Below are positions 61,985 to 64,000 of a stretch of 64,000 nucleotides of DNA, piece by piece (within the stretch, counting starts at the first letter, position 1; every line of letters begins with the position of its first letter). The stretch is from assembly GCA_945890865.1 (NCBI GenBank), contig CAMDDB010000002.1, positions 124,001 to 188,000 on the forward strand, given 5' to 3'. Source of the DNA: Flavobacterium psychrophilum. Its GTDB lineage: Bacteria > Bacteroidota > Bacteroidia > Flavobacteriales > Flavobacteriaceae. A program made the translations under genes and the position numbers. Under the pieces are notes generated by a model. That model worked only from the letters and a program-made list of their open reading frames with translations, was not told the origin of the DNA and made no database searches.

Positions 61985-62956
61985 TTATTCGTAGCCCAAC
62001 TTTTCTCTCACTCTTTTCAAAACACCATTTGCTACAACACTCGCTTTGGCAGCACCGTCTGCTAATAATTTATCCAGCACTTTTAGATTATTGATGTAAT
62101 AATTGTATGTTGAACGTTCGGTTGAAAATTTTTCAACGATCAAATCAAAAAGGGCTTGTTTTGCGTGTCCATAACCAAAATTTCCAGCCTCATATTTAGC
62201 TTGTAAACTGGCCACTTGTTCAGGAGCGCCTAATAATTTATACAACGCAAACACATTACAAGTGTCAGGATTTTTTGGCTCTTCCAAGGGTGTACTATCG
62301 GTTTCAATTGCTTTTATTTGTTTTAATAAAGCCTTGTCGTCTAAAAAAATATTGATAATATTATTTCGTGATTTACTCATTTTTTGTCCGTCTGTACCTG
62401 GAACATACATAGTCTCTTCATTCGTTTTAGCCTCAGGCAAAACAAACGTTTCTCCCATTTGATGGTTAAATCGAGAAGCCACATCACGGGCAATTTCAAT
62501 ATGCTGTATTTGGTCTTTTCCTACAGGAACAATAGTAGCGTCATACAAAAGTATGTCGGCAGCCATAAGCATCGGATAGGTAAACAAACCCGCATTCACA
62601 TCTTCTAATCGATCGGCTTTATCTTTAAAAGAATGGGCCAATGTTAAGCGTTGGAATGGAAAAAAACAGCTTAAGTACCAAGACAATTCTGCCGTTTGTG
62701 GCACATCAGATTGACGGTAAAAAACGACTTTGCTGGTATCCAAACCGCAAGCCAGCCAAGCCGCAGCAGTACTGTAGGTGTTTTGCTTGAGTTCGTTTCC
62801 GTTTTTAATTTGCGTAATGGAATGCAAATCGGCAATAAATAAAAACGATTCATTCGCAGGATTATTAGCCATTTGTATTGCAGGGAAAATGGCACCCAAT
62901 AAATTACCTAAATGAGGCGTGCCAGTACTTTGAATTCCAGTTAATATTTTTGCCAT
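61985..62956 (-). CDS. trpS: Tryptophanyl-tRNA synthetase
   Basis: TrpS charges tRNA-Trp. The 323-residue enzyme has the class I HIGH-type motif HLGN (about 15-18, in TGTPHLGNLLGA), the KMSKS motif GQKMSKSRNNII (about 193-204) and LYDATIVPVGKDQIQHIEIARD. This is the usual bacterial TrpRS layout. A TACATTTG element lies 45 bases before the ATG. No Trp-leader or T-box-like structure was noticed in the 130-base upstream gap. Confidence 0.96.
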   Translation of the reverse strand: MAKILTGIQSTGTPHLGNLLGAIFPAIQMANNPANESFLFIADLHSITQIKNGNELKQNTYSTAAAWLACGLDTSKVVFYRQSDVPQTAELSWYLSCFFPFQRLTLAHSFKDKADRLEDVNAGLFTYPMLMAADILLYDATIVPVGKDQIQHIEIARDVASRFNHQMGETFVLPEAKTNEETMYVPGTDGQKMSKSRNNIINIFLDDKALLKQIKAIETDSTPLEEPKNPDTCNVFALYKLLGAPEQVASLQAKYEAGNFGYGHAKQALFDLIVEKFSTERSTYNYYINNLKVLDKLLADGAAKASVVANGVLKRVREKLGYE

Positions 62957-63000
62957 TTTTTATGTGTATTGCAACCTGTATTAATTACTAATCTGAATTG

Positions 63001-63008
63001 CAAATGTA
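63001..63008 (-). promoter_or_regulatory. -7 promoter element before trpS
   Basis: On the minus strand TACATTTG matches TAnnTTTG and ends 45 bases before the trpS ATG. No TTG is present at 17-23 bases upstream. Confidence 0.4.
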
Positions 63009-63054
63009 AAGTAAAAACCGAAAAGTAAAAAGAGTTCGGTTTTATTAAAATGAT

Positions 63055-63062
63055 TACTTTTG
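63055..63062 (+). promoter_or_regulatory. -7 promoter element before plsC
   Basis: TACTTTTG matches TAnnTTTG and ends 28 bases before the ATG at 63090. A TTC rather than TTG stands 17 bases upstream. The TTG of the element is an in-frame false start. Confidence 0.45.
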
Positions 63063-63089
63063 GAAGAGATTAATAATAAACGAACCAAA

Positions 63090-63824
63090 ATGATAAAATA
63101 CCCATTTTATTTTCTATATCGTATATGGTATTATGTTTTGGTATTGGTTCCAATTGTAGTCTTTTTCCCATTTATTTTCGCCACAATACTGAGCGAAAAA
63201 ACCTACCCCCTTTTTTTTAAAATTGCTCGCACATGGGCAAAAATTATCTTAATAGGAATGGGCTTTAATTATAAAATTAGTGGCTCAGATGTTTTTGAAG
63301 AAGGAAAAAGTTATATGTTGGTTGCTAATCACACTTCTATGGCCGATATCATGCTGATGCTAGTTTTGGTAAAAAATCATCCGTTTGTTTTTGTGGGAAA
63401 AAAAGAGTTGGCTCAAATACCAATTTTCGGGTTTATATACAAACGGGTGTGTATTTTAGTAGATCGAAGCAGTAATAAAAGTCGCTTTCAAGTTTTTGAA
63501 CGCGCTCAAAATAGAATCCAACAAGGATTAAGTATTTGTATTTTCCCAGAAGGGGGTGTGCCGGAAGAGCACATTGTATTAGACGAATTTAAGGATGGCG
63601 CTTTTCGCATTGCGATTGAACACCAATTGCCAATTGTGCCCATAGTATTTTTCGACAATAAGAAACGATTCCCTTTCACTTTTTTTAGCGGAAGTCCCGG
63701 CAAGATGCGAGCGAAAATTTTGCCCATCATTGCCACCCAAGGGAAAACCCAAGAAGCCAAAAACGAATTGAAACAGCAGGTTAGAGAAATGATAGCGATT
63801 GAATTAGAAAACGATCTATTATAA
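63090..63824 (+). CDS. plsC: 1-acyl-sn-glycerol-3-phosphate acyltransferase
   Basis: PlsC acylates lysophosphatidate to phosphatidate in the inner membrane. The 244-residue protein has an N-terminal hydrophobic helix (about 5-38), the catalytic NHTSMAD motif (HX4D, about 83-89) and the second acyltransferase motif FPEGGVPEE (about 152-160). A third block is LPIVPIVFFDNKK. These are the AGPAT signatures. The start is ATG 63090 (MIKYPFYFLYR); an upstream TTG at 63060 is inside the promoter element. It is convergent with recA. Confidence 0.92.
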   Translation: MIKYPFYFLYRIWYYVLVLVPIVVFFPFIFATILSEKTYPLFFKIARTWAKIILIGMGFNYKISGSDVFEEGKSYMLVANHTSMADIMLMLVLVKNHPFVFVGKKELAQIPIFGFIYKRVCILVDRSSNKSRFQVFERAQNRIQQGLSICIFPEGGVPEEHIVLDEFKDGAFRIAIEHQLPIVPIVFFDNKKRFPFTFFSGSPGKMRAKILPIIATQGKTQEAKNELKQQVREMIAIELENDLL

Positions 63825-63852
63825 AAAATCACGCCTTGAGCGTGATTTTTTG
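63823..63852. terminator. Bidirectional terminator between plsC and recA
   Basis: AAAAAATCACGC and GCGTGATTTTTT make a perfect 12-bp stem around a 5-base loop. T runs lie on both strands. It starts at the plsC stop codon and ends two bases before the recA stop. Confidence 0.9.
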
Positions 63853-63853
63853 T

Positions 63854-64000
63854 TTAGGCATTATTTTCTTTAATGGTTTCTTTAATTTTAAATTCGAGTT
63901 CGTCCATTAATTCCGGATTGTCTTTTATCATCACCTTTACCGCATCTCTTCCTTGTCCTAGTTTGGTTTCACCATAACTGAACCATGAGCCACTTTTTTT
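63854..64000 (-). CDS. recA: RecA C-terminus (5' end beyond the window)
   Basis: The last 48 codons and stop of RecA are visible: [21 protein letters not shown] followed by an acidic tail ([21 protein letters not shown]). The SWFSYG segment is the conserved RecA C-terminal core element and the tail is typical. The gene enters from the right edge and runs leftward. RecA promotes homologous recombination and the SOS response; DprA encoded 2 kb away is its loader during transformation. Confidence 0.93.
   Translation of the reverse strand, partial: KKSGSWFSYGETKLGQGRDAVKVMIKDNPELMDELEFKIKETIKENNA

Noticed and set aside
1-64000. Many ORFs of 60-140 residues antisense to, or in other frames of, the listed genes
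   Set aside because: They lie inside strongly supported genes, have no family motifs and have skewed composition, so they are shadow frames.
1-64000. CRISPR array, prophage, integrase or insertion sequence
   Set aside because: No regularly spaced repeats, no transposase, integrase, capsid or tail gene, and no terminal inverted repeats were seen.

Overview
The window is an ordinary chromosomal segment of a low-GC member of the Bacteroidota, most probably Flavobacterium or a close relative in the Flavobacteriaceae. The evidence is family content and order: rnpA next to an S41 peptidase, purD/DUF6341-like/DUF6427-like/upp/DUF4254/GT9, DUF4175-ybeY-mnmG, an HU-CCDC81/SPOR protein, head-GIN proteins, GH3 and DUF1294. 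Many start sites are also preceded by the Bacteroidota promoter element TAnnTTTG, four times with a TTG 17-19 bases upstream. There is no rRNA, phage, insertion sequence, integrase or CRISPR array. The only tRNA is tRNA-Cys(GCA).

Layout. 1-5.5 kb: the sufABCDSE iron-sulfur assembly operon on the minus strand; sufE runs off the left edge and one good promoter lies before sufA. 5.7-11.6 kb: a metallo-beta-lactamase-fold hydrolase, an M1 aminopeptidase, rnpA, an S41 processing protease and a double-OmpA-domain protein. 11.5-15.8 kb (minus): an ElaA-like acetyltransferase, a DUF4837-like lipoprotein, a MltD-like transglycosylase with LysM domains, and pgk. 16-17.5 kb: DNA polymerase III delta-prime and a DoxX-like protein. 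17.7-25.1 kb (minus): an OmpH/Skp-like lipoprotein, a methyltransferase, mnmG, ybeY and a very large DUF4175-like membrane coiled-coil protein. Two parS-like palindromes flank mnmG; one of them is the end of the ybeY reading frame. 25.2-33.9 kb: gltX, an SPFH protein, glnS, folB, tRNA-Cys, a LysE exporter, a head-GIN protein and RNase R.

33.87-34.56 kb is a 700-base gene-free spacer of only about 10-15 percent GC between divergent rnr and rpiB. Gene orientation shifts from mostly minus on its left to mostly plus on its right, and with parS sites 13-15 kb away it is a candidate replication origin. This is a hypothesis, because no perfect DnaA box is visible.

34.6-39.9 kb: rpiB, a CDF metal transporter, DUF1294, tatA (59 residues), a membrane-anchored M23-like protein without its catalytic residues, a GH3-family ligase and a CarboxypepD_reg-like protein. 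39.9-53 kb is a surface-polysaccharide region: a DUF6909-like protein with nucleoside-phosphorylase-like motifs, a Wzz-like two-pass protein, a PagL-like lipid A deacylase, two lipoproteins, then a very AT-rich cassette (Wzx flippase, a polytopic protein, a Wzy/ligase, a GT4 glycosyltransferase, a methyltransferase), followed by higher-GC UDP-glucuronate decarboxylase and initiating sugar-phosphate transferase genes. Together these could build and export a lipid-linked O-antigen or capsule and trim lipid A.

53-64 kb: purD, DUF6341-like, DUF6427-like, upp, DUF4254, a GT9 heptosyltransferase-like protein, a PaaE-like ferredoxin reductase, an acyl-CoA thioesterase, the HU/SPOR protein, dprA, trpS, plsC and the 3' end of recA. 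Most of the window is core genome. The points most worth following are the parS/ybeY overlap, the AT-rich spacer, the DUF6909-like protein, the apparently non-catalytic M23 protein and the AT-rich polysaccharide cassette. I saw nothing that amounts to a clearly new defence or mobile system.
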